Assembly (NCBI RefSeq): GCF_900199635.1
Contig: NZ_LT962687.1
Span: 791,501-855,500, forward strand
Direction: 5' to 3'
Source: Anaerotruncus massiliensis (ex Togo et al. 2026)
GTDB lineage: Bacteria > Bacillota > Clostridia > Oscillospirales > Ruminococcaceae
DNA: 64,000 nucleotides
Below the pieces are notes generated by a model, which saw only the letters and a program-made list of their open reading frames with translations, had not been told where the DNA came from and did not search any database. The translations under genes were made by a program, and so were the position numbers. Below, piece by piece: positions 41,862-52,449 of this stretch (position 1 is the stretch's first letter; every line of letters starts with the position of its first letter).

Positions 41862-41909
41862 TTTCATTGACAGTGAAATTGTTTTACAAAAGTATTCATT
41901 GACACTGAA
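41862..41909. promoter_or_regulatory. Two palindromic operator sites of the XRE divergon
   Basis: TTTCATTGACAGTGAAA at 41862-41878 and TTCATTGACACTGAA at 41895-41909 share TTCATTGACA and end in TGAAA. The centre-to-centre distance is 32 nt, about three helical turns. The second overlaps the -35 box of the rightward promoter; a weaker half-site TCAATGA is near 41851. Confidence 0.75.
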
Positions 41910-41927
41910 AAATAGGCATGTTATAAT
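41899..41927 (+). promoter_or_regulatory. Consensus SigA promoter of the 60-residue gene
   Basis: TTGACA 41899-41904 and TATAAT 41922-41927, spacer 17 nt; its -35 lies inside the second operator. Confidence 0.85.
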
Positions 41928-41957
41928 TCATCTATAAAGCATTAAGGAGGGAAAAGG

Positions 41958-42140
41958 ATGACGGAGCGGGAAATTCAAAGCCGTTTGTCCGGATACGCCG
42001 GGGAAATCATCGAACAAGCGGCTGAATTGCCGCTGGAGGATCAGGAACGGCTGCTGCTCATTGCGCGCGGTATGGCGTTCACCAGAAACCTGATGCACAC
42101 CACCTCGGACGGTCCCACCCCGTCCGGAAAGAGCGCATGA
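41958..42140 (+). CDS. Small helical protein under XRE control, 60 residues
   Basis: Starts MTEREIQSRLSGYAGEIIEQ and contains LPLEDQERLLLIARGMAF, a motif seen in short proteins encoded beside XRE repressors. GGAGG lies upstream of the ATG. The layout repressor/divergent small protein resembles SinR/SinI-type or phage anti-repressor pairs, so it might bind the XRE protein; this is inference. It lies upstream of the 3348-residue surface gene, which may be co-transcribed. Confidence 0.65.
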   Translation: MTEREIQSRLSGYAGEIIEQAAELPLEDQERLLLIARGMAFTRNLMHTTSDGPTPSGKSA

Positions 42141-42317
42141 GCGGCCGCGCCCTTTACGGCGCGGTCCATTCCTTCCGGGGGAAAACGGCATGCCGGTCCT
42201 TCCGGAACGCATCTGAAGACCCTGCACAGACGAAGCATTTCCTTTTTCATCAGGATGGGTCCCCCCGTGGCGGACGGTCCTGACCAGGAGGGGACATTTT
42301 AAGGAGGTTAGAGACAG

Positions 42318-45300
42318 ATGAGAAAGACCAAGCGGATTCTGTCGGCCATGCTGGCCCTGATCCTGACGCTGACCATGTCGATGGGCGGCACGGTATCGGC
42401 TGCGGACACGGGAAGCGCGGAAATCCGGGCGTCCATCGAGGGCGGAGACCTGACGGAACCGTCCTTTGTGGGCGGGATGGTTCTTCGCATGAGGAGCTTC
42501 TTCAGCGCCGGAACGAACGGCGAGACCTGGCCTCATGGCGATGCGCTCGCCATGACCGAATATCAAAACGGCCCGGTCAGCAAGGAGTTCAACATTGTCA
42601 AGACGCCGGCGGGCGCGACCGCCACGGCGAGCGGCGGCTATGACGACCAGGGCCGCCAGATCGTCTCGGTGGAGGTGCTCGGGGCGGCGGACGCCGACGG
42701 GAACATCCCGGTGAGGGCCGCCGCCGTGAATCCCGGCGAAGCGACCGTCGTCTACACCATCCGCAAGAGCGGATACAGCCCGGCGACCGTGGAGCAGAAG
42801 GTGCAGGTCTTTGACCGGATGCGCCTTGCCAGCGAGGATTTTCCGGAAAAGGACGAGCTGATTTACGCGGGCACCGCGCGCGACTTTACCTATAGCGTTT
42901 CCGGAACCAATGGCGATATCCTCACGGAAAACGCCAAACTGGAGATGTCTCCGAACAGCGCGGCCACGCTGGACGCCGCGCCCGGCACCGGGCGCGGAAC
43001 GCTTAACGCGGTCTCGGCGGTCTACGGCGCGGACGTGTCCCTGACCGCCGGAAGGATCGCGGACGAGCCCTATCCGATGTATTTCTATGACGATTCGGAG
43101 GCGCTGGGCCGGACGATCTCCGTCTCGGATTCGGTCCTGTTCAAGGATCTGAAGTCCTCCCACCCCGACCTGGCGGCGGCGCTTTCGGGCGATAAGGGCG
43201 GCCAGACGATCACGGCGGGCTTCACCTACGGGCAGTTCGCCGACGACCAGTACCTCGAGTTTGCGACCACGCCGAAACAGAACGTGGCGCTCTCGATCGA
43301 TTCGGTCACCTTCCGCGGGGAGGAGATCGGCATCTCGGAGAGCGGCTTTGCCGTTTCGATCACGGGCGACACCGGGATCGCCAGGCTGACCGTCCCCAAG
43401 ACGGCCGGCGCGGGCGACTATGCCATCCGTCTGCTTGCCTCCCGCCCCAACGCCTATCTGGAGACGCCGCTGACCGTCAACCTCACGGTCGCGCAGGCGC
43501 AATTCACCGGCGTGGGACTTGCCTACAGCACGGGCGATCCGGAAGGCCCCGCCTGGGCGGATGCCGTGGACGGCAAAATTTCCGCCAAGTTCAACGCACG
43601 GTATGAAAAGGCGTTTGACGTTTCGCTCACCAGCGGCGACGAACGCCCGAACGGCGTCACCACCTTCGCCTCTTACCGCGCGTCCGGGCTGCCGGAGGGC
43701 GCCTCCTTCGAGGGGAACGTCCTCTCCCTGTCGGGCAAAAATCCGGTGGGCAGCTATCTCATCCCGGTCACCCTCTATGACCCGGCGGGCAACTATGCCG
43801 ACGCCGAGCTGGCGCTTACCTACCAGGTGGACAACACCTATACGATCGCGCTGAAGGACGTCACCGGCAATCTCGTCGGAAACGCCGAGATCGTCAACGG
43901 CTCGGACATCGTCGCGACGGTCCATCTGCCCTATGAGGATACGACGGGCAGCAACAAGCTGAACCTCCTCTTCTACCAGGACGGCGAGGATGGACGCATG
44001 AAGGCCGCGACGGCCGTTGCCAAGCTGGCCACCGGCGAGGGCGCCGTCACCGTCAAGAACAACGTCGTCACCGTTCCCAAGCGCCTGCCGGTGCTCGCGG
44101 AGGGGGAGACCTACGACCTTGTCACGACGGTCAGCGCCGACAACTACAACGACGCGCGGCTGACGGTCAAGATCATCGTCGACAAGGCGGCGATCACCGT
44201 GACCGACGTGGCGAGTTCGACCACCAACAGCAGCTACCAGACCATCGCTCCCGCGGCGGACGGCGAGACCTACGAGGCCGACCGGTTTGCCTATGGGGAG
44301 AACAAATACTTCCGGATCACCTCCGACTCCAAGAGCAGCGCGCAGTTTACGGCGGCCTCGCTCGTCTCCGCCGACGAGCCGGAAACCGACCTGCGGGATG
44401 CCTACCTCGTGAAGGAGAGCTTTGCCAAGGGCAAGAGCCTCATCCAGCTGGCGCCCGGGCTTCCCACGGGGGACTATGAGCTGACGCTGACGGGCGAGAG
44501 CTCCTCGTCCGACAAGGGCGGCAACTACCAGACCAAGACGATTGTCATCAAATTCACGGTGGCGCAGTCTCCGCTTTCGGTGGAGATGCGGGTGACCGGG
44601 GACGGCGTGAAGGCCGGGACCGGCGCGGACAACTTCGTCGTCACCCAGAAGGTCGCGGATTCCGGCCTCGTCTACACCTACCGGGTGGAGGTCACCGGGC
44701 CCGAGGGCGCGGCCGACACCGCGCAGGTGGCTCTCGACCCGTCCTCCGCGCAGGCGGGCGATTTCGACGAGGCTACCGGGACTCTGACCATTCCGGCGGA
44801 CACTGAACCGGGCGTCTACACCTATGTCTTTAACGGCACCGACAAGAGCTTCCAGTCCGGCAAGGTCACGCTGGTCGTCACGGTCGGCGACTACGCGCGG
44901 ATCACCAGGATCACCTCCAACACGAGCACCGTCAAGGCGTTCGCGCCGGGCGAGGACGACAAGGGCTTCGACTTCCGCACCCGCGCGCCGGAGGGGGTCA
45001 AGACGGTCCTGACCCTCACCAGGGATCCGGCGAACGCCAAGGTGGCCCTCACTGTCACGAACGGCAGGGGCGAAGCGGTCAAGACGATCAAGCTGAACAC
45101 GGCCGGCGACAAGATCGTCGTCCCGGCCAGCCAGTCGGCGGGCACCTACCATCTGACGATGGAGGTCACCCACGCGTCCCGTTCCTCCAGGACCTATCTG
45201 CTCGACCTGCGGATCGTGGGCAAGAATGAAATCACCTCGATCCACGACGAGGGGGAGGTCTACTCGACCGTGCCGGCGGACGGCGCGGCCACGCTGGACA

Positions 45301-48300
45301 TCGACCTCTCCAAGCTGAACGACTTTGACGGCGCGTTCCAGGTCGCCACCAACGAGGGCACGACCCACATCGACGACACGATCGACGTGGAAAACTGCGT
45401 CCCCGCCGGCGCGGTCGCCTGGGACTTTGACACCGACACGCTGAACGTCGACGTGACGAAGGCGGGCCGCATCACCACCGACCTCGTGGTCGACAAGGGC
45501 AGGCCCTCCGAGACGACGACCAGACTGACGGTCAACGTCATCCCGGCGGTCACCGTGACGGACAAATCCGGCGAGCTGACCCTTTCGGACGGCGTCTACA
45601 CCGCCGAATCCAAGGCGGGCGAGGGCAATCAGATCACGATCGCGGCGAACCCGTCCGCGGGCTGCACGGTCGAGACGAGCCTTTCCTCCGCGGAGGTCCG
45701 GCAGCTGCTGCAAAACAAAAAGATCACCGTCCTCGGCGACGCGATCACCGTTGCGAACGACGCGCCCGCCGGTACGGTGGAAATCCCCTTCCGGATGAGC
45801 GGCACTTCCGACCGCAACATCACGCTCGGCTCCGGCTTCACCGTCCGGGTGCGGGTCGGCGCGGGGGACATCACCGCTTCGGTCTCCTCCCCGCTGATGG
45901 ACGCGCCCGCCGTGGTGGCGGAAAACAAGGCCGAGCTCACCCACGGCTACGGCGCGGATGAGGTCTTCACCATCAGCACCACGCCCGAGACGACCCTGTC
46001 GCTCGTGAGCGAGAGCGTCAACAACCTCATCTTCAACAGCGCGAACAAGACGGTCACCGCCAAGGCCAATCTGGCGGCCGGCACCTATACCCTCCGGCTG
46101 AAGGCCGAGGCGCAGTACTATACCCCCTTCCTCTTTGACATCGTCGTGGAGGTCGTGCCCGCCGCCGAGGTGGCGTGGACCGTCACCGGCGCGGACGGCG
46201 AGGCGATTTCCCCCGACAAGGCCGGCGTCTACCAGCTGCCGGTCAACCGCAGCGAGGGCGGGAGCTTCACGGTCTCGACCGTGCCCGCGAACGCCAAGGT
46301 CACCCGCACCGACAAAAACGCGGAGATCACCTCCGACGACAACCGGACCTTCACCGTCCCCGCGAACCTGTCCGGGGACAGCATGGAGGTGACGCTCAAG
46401 GGTACGAATAAGAACTACCTCCCGAGCGAAATTACAATCAGCGTCAACCTGGTCAGCGACGCGCGGCTGACGCCCGTCGCAACGGTCGGTGACAAGACCT
46501 ATTACGCCGACGCGGACGGCGTCATCTCCGTCACCCTCAAGGACCTCGAAAAGGCCGTCCTGTCCACCAATGCGGCGGACGCGGTCATCACGAAGCAGAT
46601 TTCCGAACAGGCCGGGTTCAACATCGTGAATTCCGGCGTCCGCGCCAACGGCGCCAAGGCGGGGACCTACGACTTCCCGTTCAGGGCCACGGCGGAAAAC
46701 TATCTGGACACCGACTTCACCCTGCGCGTGACGATCGCCCCGATCGTCGAGTACAAGGTGGACGACGACCAGGATTACGCGGCCGTTACCGAGAGGACCG
46801 TCGAGGTCGGCTATGGCGACGGCGCCCAGATCCCGGTGCTCGCCAAGCTCGCCAACGGCGACAACGCGGTCACCCTTTCGGCCGGCGCCACCCCGCTCTA
46901 CACCGCGTGGGGCAACGGGGTCCTGACCATCCTGCCGAACGCTCCGGCGGGCAGCTATACGATCAAGCTCACCCCCAGGGCGGACGGCGTTTCGATCCCT
47001 GACGCGCGCCTGACCCTGACGGTCAAGGTTCTGAGCGGCAGAATCGCGGTCGACGCGGCTTCCGATCTGTCGGGCGACCTCCCGAAGCAGGACGGTCCGG
47101 ACGGCGTCGTCTTCACGGCCTCCCACTATGCGGGCGAGACCCAGACGATCACCTTCTCCGACAAGGTCGGCGCGGGCTACCGCTTCACCGGAACGAGCTG
47201 GCCGATGGGCTTCGCGCTCAGCGGCAGGACGCTGACGATCGCCCCCGAGGCGATGGCCGGGGAGTATTCACTCCCCTTCCAGGCGTCGAAGGAAAACTAT
47301 GAGCCGACCTCCATCACCCTGCAGGTGAAGGTGGCGACCGACACGACCTCCTTCTACGACACGGCGGTCGCCGTCAACGGCGACGCGCGGCAGGCGTCGT
47401 CCGAGCCGTCCGTCGGCGCGGCGGTCGACAACCGGCGCGTCTATGACATCCAGGTGAAACCCGGTCAGACGGTCTCCGTCACCACCGGCGTGAACATCAC
47501 CGCCGACAGGATGGCGGTGGACGCGCCCGACGGATGGACGGTCAGCAAGATCGATTCCACGGTCACCTTCCCCTTCCCCGAGACGGCCGTAACCGGCGAG
47601 ACCTACACCGTCAAGGTGGACTACCCGCGCAGCGCGGACAACCGCGCGACCCAGGCGGTTGTCAACATGACCGCCGTGGAGAAGAGCCAGCTCGCGCAGC
47701 CGGTCATCTCCGGCCTCAGTCTGGCGGTCGATCCGTCCGACGAGACGAGCGGCACGGTCACAGTCAGCTGGAACGCGGTGGAAGGCGCCGCCTACTACCA
47801 GCTTTACGCCGGCGGCGAACTGAAGGTGGAAACCGATTCGGCCAGCGCCCAGCTGGGCATTGGCGCGGGTTACGCCGGCAGTCTCCCGACGGTTGAGGAG
47901 AACGCTTCCCTCACGGTGAAGGCGTTCCCGGCCAAGGGCAGCGGAAACGCGGAATCCCCCGTCTCCGACCCCAAGACCCTGACGATTACCCGGGCGGCGC
48001 TGGACGACGTCCAGTTCACCGGAACGGTCAGCCGCACCCCCGCGGACGGGAAGACGCGCTTCTTCTTCCAGCCCGTTGCGGACGCGGCCGGCTACGCGGC
48101 CACCGAGGACGGCGAGCCGGTGGAGAAGGCGCTCATCCAGGATTCCAGCAGCGGCGGCAAGTACTATCTGACCAGGCTTGCGCCCGGCGGCGGGCTCACG
48201 GTCGGGCTCCGCGCGCTGGCGAAGGAGGGGTCGCTCCTCCACACGGATTCGGCCGAAGAGAGCTTCAAGACCTATCAGGCCGACGCGCTCAAGGAACTGA

Positions 48301-51300
48301 CCGTCCTGGTCAACGGCGAAGCGGTCGGCGGCGACGGCGTCACCGATACCTTCAAGGCGGGCACCCTGACTGCTCCGAAGCAGTATTCCGTCGCGGTCGG
48401 GGAGACCGGAGGGACCGCCAGCATCGCAGTCGCCGCGGACGACGAGTCCTACAAGGACATGGTCAGTTCCACGGACGGCGTCGCGGTCGAAGTCCCGGCG
48501 GATGTGGAGCCCGGAACCTATGCCTTTACGATCACCGTAACCCCGTCCGGAAACTTTGACGGCGTCTATCAGGAGACGGTCAAGGCGCTGACGATCGTTG
48601 TCACCGAGAAGGATTCCTTCGACGTGAGCGGCGCCGCCCTCGCCCTCGAGACGCAGTTCACGGCGGATGAGGAAGTCAAGTGGGTCCGCGCCTCGTGGGA
48701 TGCGGTCCCGAACGCGGAAAGCTACGACCTGCTTGTGAACGGCACGCTGGTCGAGCATACCGCGAAGACCGCGGCGACGATCCTCCCCGCCAAGATCAAG
48801 GCGGGCGACACGGTTTCCGTCGTCGCGAAGGCCCCCGGCTACAACGACGGCACGCCGGTCACGGCGGTCTACGAATACGCGCCCGCCAGACTGGCGGCCC
48901 CCGTGGTTACCTTCGCCTACGACGATGAAACCGGAGAGCTGACCGCCTCGTGGGAGGCCGTCGAAGGCGCCGCTCACTACAGTGTGGACCCGAGCGCCGA
49001 CTGGGGCGGCTACAACACCACCAACAACCAGGCGCTCACAGCGGTCCGGAACATCCGGAGCGGCACGGAGGTCGACTACCCGATCACGGTCCGGGCGATG
49101 GCCAGGAGCGGTTCGGCGAAATACGCCGATTCCGACAGGACGGAAGCGGTCTTCCACTATGACCGCCCGACCCTGACGGCCGACACCGCGACCACGACGA
49201 TCAACCACCTGCCCAGCGAGTATCCGGACGGCAAGACCTATACGATCAAGGTCGAGCCGGCGGGCGCGGCGATCGCAATCGCCGACAGGACCCCGTCCGT
49301 CCCGGGCATCGTGCCCAACCGGGACGGCACGGTCTCCATCTACAGCACCGCCAAGGAGACCGATGTCCCGCTCATCTATGACGCGACGGCGGCGCTTGAC
49401 GGCTACCAGACGCTCAACTTCCAGATCGCGGTCAACGTCCTGCCCGCGCCTCCGAAAGCCTCCGCAACCTTCCAGTACCAGCTGGGCGGCAACAGCGGCG
49501 AGTGGACGGACCTCACGGACGGGCAGACGATCACCGCAACGGAAGGGGAAGCCCTCCTGCTCTATCTCCAGTCGGACAACACCGATTTCAATCCCAAGAC
49601 GATGATCAAAAAGGACGCGGGCGGCAGCGCGGACATCAACGCGGCCTCCGCGGGCGTCTACGCCCCCGGCTCCGCCCCGGCCGGCAGCGCCTCCTTCACG
49701 ATCACGGTTCCGGAGAACGATCTCTTTGCCGAGACCACGCTGCACTTCACCGTGGAGATCGCGGAGAAGCCCGCGCTCGACCTCTCCGGGATGACGACGG
49801 CGTATACCTACAGCCTCAAGGGTGCGGAGTCCATCCAGTACTCGAAGGTCATCACCGATGAGGTCCAGGTGGCCTATCCGGGCGCGACCGTGGGCTTCAA
49901 CGCCGACCCGAGCGCGCTGAACTACGGCCCGGCCAAACCCGTCGGCGACGAAACCTACACGGTCACCGTCTCGAATGTGGCGGGCCACAAGGAAGGCAGC
50001 TTCGAGGTCACGATTACGGTGGTCGACGACCGCGACGAGCTCTCGGTCGATGACTTCACCTTCACCCACCCCTACAAGAAGACCAGCACCGCTTATCCGG
50101 TCGCGGTCGATGGCGCGGCGGTTACCGTCACGACCACCCCGCTCCCGGCGGGCATCAGCTGGAGGTCCGATAACAGCACCCTCTATGTGAACAGCGACGC
50201 CAAGGTCGGGGAGTACACCCTCGACGCGACGGCGAGCAAGCCCGGCGTGAAGGACGCCTCCTTCCGGATCATTGTCACCGTCACGGATGAGCGGCAGGAG
50301 CTGACCATCCTGCTGGACGGCGGCGCGGTCACCGCGGACCCGGTCGAGACGCCTTACGGCGCGCGGAAGGACTTCGCGCTGTCGACGGCGGAAAGCCTGA
50401 CCAGTCCGACGATCGAGCTGACGGCGACCGACGACGCCGGAAAGGTCCACTTCAGCAGCGATGGAAAAACCATCATGATCTACGAGGGCGGCGCCGAGGG
50501 CACGACCTATACGGTCCATGCGAAGATCACCCCGACCGGCGACGACGCGAGGGCCTATAAGGCCGCCGAAGCGGACATCACCTTCGTGGTGGGCGCGCCC
50601 AAGCAGATCGGGGAGGTCCCGGCGGACGTCGCGGAGACCTACTATGCCGACGAGACGGGCGAGCAGACCCTGACGCTGGATATCCCGGCGGACCTCACCC
50701 TCAAATCTCTGGCGGCAGACTTCGACAACGCGTCCGGCGGCTTTGTGATTGACCCGTCCGCAAAGACGATCCAATTCACCCCGTCCGATGTGGAGCCCGC
50801 GGTTTACGGCTTCACGGCGACGGTCGGCAAATCCGGCGGTTACGCGGATGCAACCTTCACCGTGACCATCACGGTGAACGACGCCTCCGCCCGCCCGGGA
50901 ATCACCCTTAACGAGCCCACCGACATCACCGTCGACCTCAAGGGCTTCCTCGGTGAGACGAAATCCTTCACCACGGGCGAGGGGATCGCGGTGACCCTCA
51001 GCGGCGTCACGGCCAGCCCGGTCACCGACCAGATCCGTCTCGATAACGGCGGCCTGCGCATCGGCGCGGACATCGCCGAGGGCGACTACACGGTGACCGC
51101 GGCGGCCAGCGCGGCGGGCTACAAGGAGACCCCGGTCACCTTCACCGTCCACGCGAGCGACAGCACGCCCACGATCACGGTGCTCGAAAAGGACTTCACC
51201 TACGAGCGCGGCCAGGCACAGACCGGCTTCACCGTGACGACCGACCCGGCCGACGCGACGGTGACCATCACCGACGCGCACCATAACGGCCTCAACGTGA

Positions 51301-52364
51301 ACGGCGCGGAGATCAACGTGGATGAACCCTGGCTGGGCGCCGACGGCACCTACACCTACCAGGCCACCGCGACGAAGGACGGCCACAGGACCGCAGCCTT
51401 CGAGGTGACGGTCACGGTCACCACCAAGCCGAACGAGGCGCTCACGATCGACGGGAACGCCTTCAGCGTGAAGCAGGGCGAGGGCGCGTCCTTCACCCTC
51501 GGCTTCAACGACGCGGGCGCGACGATCGAAGCGGACGGCACCGGCTGGGACGAGGCGACCATGCAGGAGCCCAACCGTCCGAAGCTCAACAGGGCGGATA
51601 AGACCATCACCGTGGGCACGGACACCCCGGCCGGCACCTACACCCTGACGCTCAACGTCACCGGCGGCAGCGGCTACACCGACGGCACCTTCACGGTCAC
51701 CGTCCGCGTGCAGGAGGCCAATGCGTTTGAGATCGCGGACCAGAGGATCAGCGTCGCGGTTCCCGAGGGCCAGGCCTTCGGCGGCCCGCAGGCGATCGAC
51801 TTCGGAGACGCGGACACCGCCGGCATGACCTTCTTCGTGGATCCGACCAACTACGGCGACAGGATCTTCCTCGGGATGAGCGGCACCAGGGCGCTGGTCT
51901 TCCTGACGGACGACGCGCCGGAAGGCACCTTCTACTTCATGGTGACCGCACAGAAGGACGGCTTCAGTACCGAATTTGAGATCGCGCTTGAGGTTGTCCG
52001 CACGGCGGCCAACAACCTTCTGGCCTCCCCCGCCAGCTTGGAGGAGGAGCCGATTGAAGAGGCCCCGCCCGCGGAGGAGGAGCCGAAGCCGGACGGTGGG
52101 CAGTCCACGGAGGGCCAGACTCCCGACGGCGAGACCCCTGACACGGAAACCCCCGGCACCGAATCCCCCGATGGGGAACAGGTCCCCGGCAAGGAACAGG
52201 GCACCGACGTCCAGCAGCCTCCGAAGGAGCAGGACGCCGGGCAGGATCAGACCGGGACTGAACCGGGCGGCGATGGGACGGGGAGCGAAAGCAAGCCCGA
52301 GGTCGCCCCGCCTCCGGCCAAGTCAGAGGAAACTCCCGCCGAAAGCGGCGGAACGACCGAATAA
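42318..52364 (+). CDS. Giant secreted Ig/cadherin-like repeat protein, 3348 residues
   Basis: Signal peptide residues 1-29 (RILSAMLALILTLTMSMGG...SAA). The body consists of roughly 35 divergent beta-sandwich repeats of 80-100 residues, each closing with a strand of the type TFTVTVTV preceded by GTYTLTL or GDYTVTA. Two fibronectin-III-like modules with VSWNAVEGAAYYQLYAGG (about 1795) and ASWEAVEGAAHYSV (about 2200) lie in the middle. The C-terminal 110 residues are Glu/Pro/Thr/Gly-rich and end without LPXTG, SLH or a membrane segment, so attachment is unclear. AAGGAGG precedes ATG42318. Confidence 0.85.
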   Translation: MRKTKRILSAMLALILTLTMSMGGTVSAADTGSAEIRASIEGGDLTEPSFVGGMVLRMRSFFSAGTNGETWPHGDALAMTEYQNGPVSKEFNIVKTPAGATATASGGYDDQGRQIVSVEVLGAADADGNIPVRAAAVNPGEATVVYTIRKSGYSPATVEQKVQVFDRMRLASEDFPEKDELIYAGTARDFTYSVSGTNGDILTENAKLEMSPNSAATLDAAPGTGRGTLNAVSAVYGADVSLTAGRIADEPYPMYFYDDSEALGRTISVSDSVLFKDLKSSHPDLAAALSGDKGGQTITAGFTYGQFADDQYLEFATTPKQNVALSIDSVTFRGEEIGISESGFAVSITGDTGIARLTVPKTAGAGDYAIRLLASRPNAYLETPLTVNLTVAQAQFTGVGLAYSTGDPEGPAWADAVDGKISAKFNARYEKAFDVSLTSGDERPNGVTTFASYRASGLPEGASFEGNVLSLSGKNPVGSYLIPVTLYDPAGNYADAELALTYQVDNTYTIALKDVTGNLVGNAEIVNGSDIVATVHLPYEDTTGSNKLNLLFYQDGEDGRMKAATAVAKLATGEGAVTVKNNVVTVPKRLPVLAEGETYDLVTTVSADNYNDARLTVKIIVDKAAITVTDVASSTTNSSYQTIAPAADGETYEADRFAYGENKYFRITSDSKSSAQFTAASLVSADEPETDLRDAYLVKESFAKGKSLIQLAPGLPTGDYELTLTGESSSSDKGGNYQTKTIVIKFTVAQSPLSVEMRVTGDGVKAGTGADNFVVTQKVADSGLVYTYRVEVTGPEGAADTAQVALDPSSAQAGDFDEATGTLTIPADTEPGVYTYVFNGTDKSFQSGKVTLVVTVGDYARITRITSNTSTVKAFAPGEDDKGFDFRTRAPEGVKTVLTLTRDPANAKVALTVTNGRGEAVKTIKLNTAGDKIVVPASQSAGTYHLTMEVTHASRSSRTYLLDLRIVGKNEITSIHDEGEVYSTVPADGAATLDIDLSKLNDFDGAFQVATNEGTTHIDDTIDVENCVPAGAVAWDFDTDTLNVDVTKAGRITTDLVVDKGRPSETTTRLTVNVIPAVTVTDKSGELTLSDGVYTAESKAGEGNQITIAANPSAGCTVETSLSSAEVRQLLQNKKITVLGDAITVANDAPAGTVEIPFRMSGTSDRNITLGSGFTVRVRVGAGDITASVSSPLMDAPAVVAENKAELTHGYGADEVFTISTTPETTLSLVSESVNNLIFNSANKTVTAKANLAAGTYTLRLKAEAQYYTPFLFDIVVEVVPAAEVAWTVTGADGEAISPDKAGVYQLPVNRSEGGSFTVSTVPANAKVTRTDKNAEITSDDNRTFTVPANLSGDSMEVTLKGTNKNYLPSEITISVNLVSDARLTPVATVGDKTYYADADGVISVTLKDLEKAVLSTNAADAVITKQISEQAGFNIVNSGVRANGAKAGTYDFPFRATAENYLDTDFTLRVTIAPIVEYKVDDDQDYAAVTERTVEVGYGDGAQIPVLAKLANGDNAVTLSAGATPLYTAWGNGVLTILPNAPAGSYTIKLTPRADGVSIPDARLTLTVKVLSGRIAVDAASDLSGDLPKQDGPDGVVFTASHYAGETQTITFSDKVGAGYRFTGTSWPMGFALSGRTLTIAPEAMAGEYSLPFQASKENYEPTSITLQVKVATDTTSFYDTAVAVNGDARQASSEPSVGAAVDNRRVYDIQVKPGQTVSVTTGVNITADRMAVDAPDGWTVSKIDSTVTFPFPETAVTGETYTVKVDYPRSADNRATQAVVNMTAVEKSQLAQPVISGLSLAVDPSDETSGTVTVSWNAVEGAAYYQLYAGGELKVETDSASAQLGIGAGYAGSLPTVEENASLTVKAFPAKGSGNAESPVSDPKTLTITRAALDDVQFTGTVSRTPADGKTRFFFQPVADAAGYAATEDGEPVEKALIQDSSSGGKYYLTRLAPGGGLTVGLRALAKEGSLLHTDSAEESFKTYQADALKELTVLVNGEAVGGDGVTDTFKAGTLTAPKQYSVAVGETGGTASIAVAADDESYKDMVSSTDGVAVEVPADVEPGTYAFTITVTPSGNFDGVYQETVKALTIVVTEKDSFDVSGAALALETQFTADEEVKWVRASWDAVPNAESYDLLVNGTLVEHTAKTAATILPAKIKAGDTVSVVAKAPGYNDGTPVTAVYEYAPARLAAPVVTFAYDDETGELTASWEAVEGAAHYSVDPSADWGGYNTTNNQALTAVRNIRSGTEVDYPITVRAMARSGSAKYADSDRTEAVFHYDRPTLTADTATTTINHLPSEYPDGKTYTIKVEPAGAAIAIADRTPSVPGIVPNRDGTVSIYSTAKETDVPLIYDATAALDGYQTLNFQIAVNVLPAPPKASATFQYQLGGNSGEWTDLTDGQTITATEGEALLLYLQSDNTDFNPKTMIKKDAGGSADINAASAGVYAPGSAPAGSASFTITVPENDLFAETTLHFTVEIAEKPALDLSGMTTAYTYSLKGAESIQYSKVITDEVQVAYPGATVGFNADPSALNYGPAKPVGDETYTVTVSNVAGHKEGSFEVTITVVDDRDELSVDDFTFTHPYKKTSTAYPVAVDGAAVTVTTTPLPAGISWRSDNSTLYVNSDAKVGEYTLDATASKPGVKDASFRIIVTVTDERQELTILLDGGAVTADPVETPYGARKDFALSTAESLTSPTIELTATDDAGKVHFSSDGKTIMIYEGGAEGTTYTVHAKITPTGDDARAYKAAEADITFVVGAPKQIGEVPADVAETYYADETGEQTLTLDIPADLTLKSLAADFDNASGGFVIDPSAKTIQFTPSDVEPAVYGFTATVGKSGGYADATFTVTITVNDASARPGITLNEPTDITVDLKGFLGETKSFTTGEGIAVTLSGVTASPVTDQIRLDNGGLRIGADIAEGDYTVTAAASAAGYKETPVTFTVHASDSTPTITVLEKDFTYERGQAQTGFTVTTDPADATVTITDAHHNGLNVNGAEINVDEPWLGADGTYTYQATATKDGHRTAAFEVTVTVTTKPNEALTIDGNAFSVKQGEGASFTLGFNDAGATIEADGTGWDEATMQEPNRPKLNRADKTITVGTDTPAGTYTLTLNVTGGSGYTDGTFTVTVRVQEANAFEIADQRISVAVPEGQAFGGPQAIDFGDADTAGMTFFVDPTNYGDRIFLGMSGTRALVFLTDDAPEGTFYFMVTAQKDGFSTEFEIALEVVRTAANNLLASPASLEEEPIEEAPPAEEEPKPDGGQSTEGQTPDGETPDTETPGTESPDGEQVPGKEQGTDVQQPPKEQDAGQDQTGTEPGGDGTGSESKPEVAPPPAKSEETPAESGGTTE

Positions 52365-52449
52365 CGCCGGGCCAGGCGGTTTGAATCTTCAGGGAGCCGG
52401 GGAGGGGGCCCGCCCCCTTCCCGTCCCCAAGTAAAAGGGAGGTATCCCC

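Noticed and set aside
41928-47126. Very long minus-strand frame (over 1700 codons) and a second one at 47268-51386
   Set aside because: Both are antisense to the giant surface gene, have Arg/Gly/Asp-rich nonsense composition, and arise from GC-rich codon bias. The plus strand has signal peptide, ribosome site and repeats.
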